The notes beneath the pieces are model-generated. The model ran no database searches and was not told the origin of the DNA. It saw only the letters and a list, made by a program, of their open reading frames with translations. DNA of 14,844 nucleotides from Bacteroidales bacterium UBA3724 (GTDB taxonomy: Bacteria > Bacteroidota > Bacteroidia > Bacteroidales > P3): the NCBI GenBank assembly GCA_002371315.1, contig DFHL01000101.1:1-14844 (forward strand), written 5' to 3'. Made by a program: the position numbers and the translations under genes. Positions 13,392-14,844 of the stretch are shown piece after piece (position 1 is the stretch's first letter; each line of letters opens with the position of its first letter).

Positions 13392-13410
13392 GGGTGATGA
13401 TACACAGAAA

Positions 13411-13947
13411 TTACTTCCCGAGCAACCAATTGATTACGTTCCTTTTTGAGGTGCCGTTTTCTCGCCTCAGCATACGAGCGAGCTCGTATGCTTTCGGCTT
13501 AACGAAAACGTTGAGTTTCTGGATGCCGCCGTAGTTTGCGGTGCCGAAATCGGTCGTAAGCAGGTACTTGGGATAGGAGTCCCGAATCTTTGTCAGTGAC
13601 GAAAGTTCGCGCTTCAGCGTCTTTTCGTCATTAGCGGTGTAGGCCACCTGATAGTATTCTCTGCCGCCATTGGGCTTCATCACTACAAAGTCCACCTCGC
13701 CACTGTCTGTTTGCCCTGCAAAGACTTCGCCACCACTACGTAGCAGCTAGAAATAGACAACATTCTCCAGTTTGTGTCCCAAGTCGGAAACGGGATTGTT
13801 GGTTTGCAGGATGTTTCTCAATCCCAAATCCACAATATAGTACTTGTAGTTGCTGGACAGCAGCCTTTTGCCTTTGATGTTGTAGAGACGGACGGGATAA
13901 ATAAGATACGACTCCGTAAAGAATCGGAGGTATTTGCAAATATACAA
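13411..13947 (-). pseudogene. Remnant of a DUF4143-type AAA ATPase: 5' truncated, with amber codon and in-frame repeat insertion
   Basis: The minus-strand frame encodes the C-terminal part of an AAA_14/DUF4143 ATPase: YLRFFTESYLIYPVRLYN, KYYIVDLGLRN, LENVVYF, then LLRSGGEVFAGQTDSGEVDF and YPKYLLTTDF. The entire P-loop ATPase domain is absent, as the frame loses similarity near 13947. An in-frame TAG follows VYF where the family normally has Glu before LLR, so a single GAG-to-TAG change explains it. Near the end, 24 extra codons from a palindromic repeat (13436-13512) interrupt what would otherwise read IQKLNV-INWLLGK, a typical C-terminus for the family. The ATP-binding family is widespread in Bacteroidales; its cellular role is poorly known. 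It is clearly non-functional here. Confidence 0.8.
13436..13512 (-). repeat. Palindromic repeat element inserted in frame in the ATPase gene, right copy
   Basis: This is the inverted partner of 9314-9390. On the minus strand it begins and ends with AACGT, consistent with a 5-bp target duplication; the inserted part is 72 bp, exactly 24 codons. The central hairpin is perfect: AGCATACGAG, CTCG loop, CTCGTATGCT. Outer pairs GCC/GGC and CGTTTTC/GAAAACG extend it. Confidence 0.78.
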
Positions 13948-14028
13948 ATTAATGACGAAAATTGTGAAAAATGTTGTTTTTCGTCATTATTCTATGGGTA
14001 ATATACGGGCGGAAACTAAAAGAAGATT

Positions 14029-14058
14029 GCCGACACACCGCTGTGCTATAGTGTCGGC
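14029..14058. repeat. Perfect inverted repeat upstream of the PIN toxin-antitoxin pair
   Basis: GCCGACAC (14029-14036) and GTGTCGGC (14051-14058) are perfect inverted arms around a 14-base loop, 80 bases before the antitoxin start. No T-tract follows, so it is unlikely to be a terminator. It could be an operator or a remnant repeat. Confidence 0.45.
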
Positions 14059-14138
14059 TTGGCCAATTTATATAAAAAAAGCAATCAGCAAGGCAATAAA
14101 ACAGGAAAGGATGCGTTATCAAGGCAAAAGTGATCGAG

Positions 14139-14360
14139 ATGGAAACTTTGTCTACTTTAAACAGCGCACAGGTTGATGTAATGAATATGATGTCGTTTGT
14201 CAACACCCAAAGCTCGTGGCAACGGATGAAAGAAGCTATCGCCGACTATTTTGCAAAACAACTCGACAGCGAAATAGATGGTTTATGGGCTGATGGCACG
14301 TTGACTGACGAGAAGGTGCAATCGTTTGCAACGCTTCACGAGCGCACTCCCTATAAATAG
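14139..14360 (+). CDS. Probable antitoxin of a PIN-domain toxin-antitoxin pair
   Basis: This 73-residue protein precedes a PIN toxin by six bases, the classic antitoxin position. The N-terminus (METLSTLNSAQVDVMNMMSF) is short and polar; the C-terminus includes SWQRMKEAIADYF and ends HERTPYK. No standard DNA-binding fold (AbrB, ribbon-helix-helix) is obvious, so the assignment rests mainly on context and size. A GTG at 14130 could add three residues. Many Bacteroidales genomes carry small proteins of this kind before COG1569 toxins. The upstream inverted repeat may serve autoregulation. Confidence 0.7.
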   Translation: METLSTLNSAQVDVMNMMSFVNTQSSWQRMKEAIADYFAKQLDSEIDGLWADGTLTDEKVQSFATLHERTPYK

Positions 14361-14366
14361 ACGACA

Positions 14367-14768
14367 ATGCGCATTGTACTTGACACCAACTGCCTTTTGA
14401 TGGCCATTTCAAACCGCAACCGATTTCATCGTGTGTGGCAGGCTTTTGTGAACGGCGAGTACACACTGTGCGTCACCAACGAGATTATCGAGGAATACGT
14501 TGAGGTGATAGGCCGCAATATCAGCGAAAGGGCCGCGGAATCAGTAGTGTATATTATTATGACACGCAGCAACGTGCTGCATATAGACCCACATTTCCGT
14601 TTTGGCCTGATTGAGGCCGACCCCGACGACAATAAGTTTGTCGATTGTGCCATCGCTGCCAATGCCAAATACATTGTTTCACAAGACCATCATTTTGATG
14701 TCTTGAAATCTATTCCATTCCCAAAGGTTGATGTTATCACCATTGGGGAGTTTCTTCTGGAAATTTGA
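14367..14768 (+). CDS. PIN-domain toxin (COG1569-like)
   Basis: This 133-residue protein has the PIN-domain layout: MRIVLDTNCLL (Asp6), NEIIEEYVEV (acidic cluster near residues 38-44), EADPDDNKFVDCAIAANAKY (Asp residues near 85-93) and SQDHHF near the end. PIN toxins are Mg-dependent ribonucleases that cut RNA and arrest growth. Length and motifs fit the 'putative toxin-antitoxin system toxin component, PIN family' group rather than classical VapC. It is coupled to the small gene six bases upstream. The stop is 15 bases before the end of the minus-strand gene that enters from the right. Confidence 0.88.
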   Translation: MRIVLDTNCLLMAISNRNRFHRVWQAFVNGEYTLCVTNEIIEEYVEVIGRNISERAAESVVYIIMTRSNVLHIDPHFRFGLIEADPDDNKFVDCAIAANAKYIVSQDHHFDVLKSIPFPKVDVITIGEFLLEI

Positions 14769-14783
14769 AGTTTCCCCCCAGGG

Positions 14784-14844
14784 CTACTCTTCCTGCTCGT
14801 AGTAGTAGGAGTAGTCGATGCCTTTCATAAAGATTTCGCGGTCG
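14784..14844 (-). CDS. 3' end of an unidentified gene continuing beyond the window
   Basis: The minus strand reads DREIFMKGIDYSYYYEQEE followed by TAG, and the frame is open to the window edge. A near-identical copy of this C-terminus is at 13302-13391. The 6-base difference between copies keeps the frame, supporting coding origin. Too little is visible to name the family. Confidence 0.55.
   Translation of the reverse strand, partial: DREIFMKGIDYSYYYEQEE

Noticed and set aside
13937..13944. TATATTTG -7 box for the ATPase remnant
   Set aside because: It lies inside sequence that still resembles coding sequence (the codons before YLRFF), lacks a -33 element, and the gene is truncated, so the match is probably coincidental.
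14029..14058. Intrinsic terminator
   Set aside because: The stem is good but no T-tract follows on either strand.
13934..14176. 80-codon plus-strand frame between the ATPase remnant and the PIN module
   Set aside because: No family signature, no start context, and it overlaps the inverted repeat and the antitoxin start.

Overview
The window looks like chromosome of a Bacteroidota bacterium, most likely of the order Bacteroidales. Two proteins carry type IX secretion (T9SS) C-terminal sorting domains and a third carries a T9SS-like C-terminal domain. Promoters fit the Bacteroidetes TTTG-N19-TAnnTTTG form, and an ECF sigma gene is followed by a single-pass anti-sigma-like gene. No rRNA, tRNA, CRISPR array, transposase or integrase was seen.

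The left half (about 1-8470) is GC-rich and reads as ordinary chromosome. A secreted M1 metallopeptidase (204-2546) is followed by a tight plus-strand operon. This encodes an ECF sigma factor, a membrane protein with an anti-sigma-like N-terminus and a T9SS type B-like C-terminal domain, a free-methionine-R-sulfoxide reductase/MsrA fusion, and a large T9SS type B surface protein. It ends with a short ORF that joins a signal peptide to a second copy of the MsrA C-terminus. The combination suggests an envelope or oxidative-stress regulon tied to T9SS. On the minus strand lie ung and a glyoxalase II-like hydrolase, separated by an unusual 8-bp tandem repeat that reverses orientation midway.

The right half (8534-14844) is visibly richer in AT and is accessory in character. 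It starts with an MNT/HEPN toxin-antitoxin pair whose last codons lie inside a palindromic repeat. Next come repeat elements, a terminator, a strong promoter and a convincing structured RNA. That RNA leads into a seven-gene operon (9933-13160) ending at a clear terminator. Three operon proteins share a degenerate J-domain-like module, two of them with two copies each. The other products are an unknown soluble protein, two small two-helix membrane proteins and a lipoprotein. I do not recognise this as a known system, and it is the best candidate for something undescribed.

The last 1.7 kb holds a broken DUF4143-type ATPase gene carrying an in-frame palindromic insertion, a PIN-domain toxin-antitoxin pair, and two copies of the 3' end of an unidentified minus-strand gene. 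The palindromic repeat occurs inverted at 9314-9390 and 13436-13512 and so frames the whole J-like operon. Duplicated gene 3' ends (the MsrA tail and the unidentified gene's tail) and repeated promoter and RNA leaders point to a history of repeat-mediated rearrangement.
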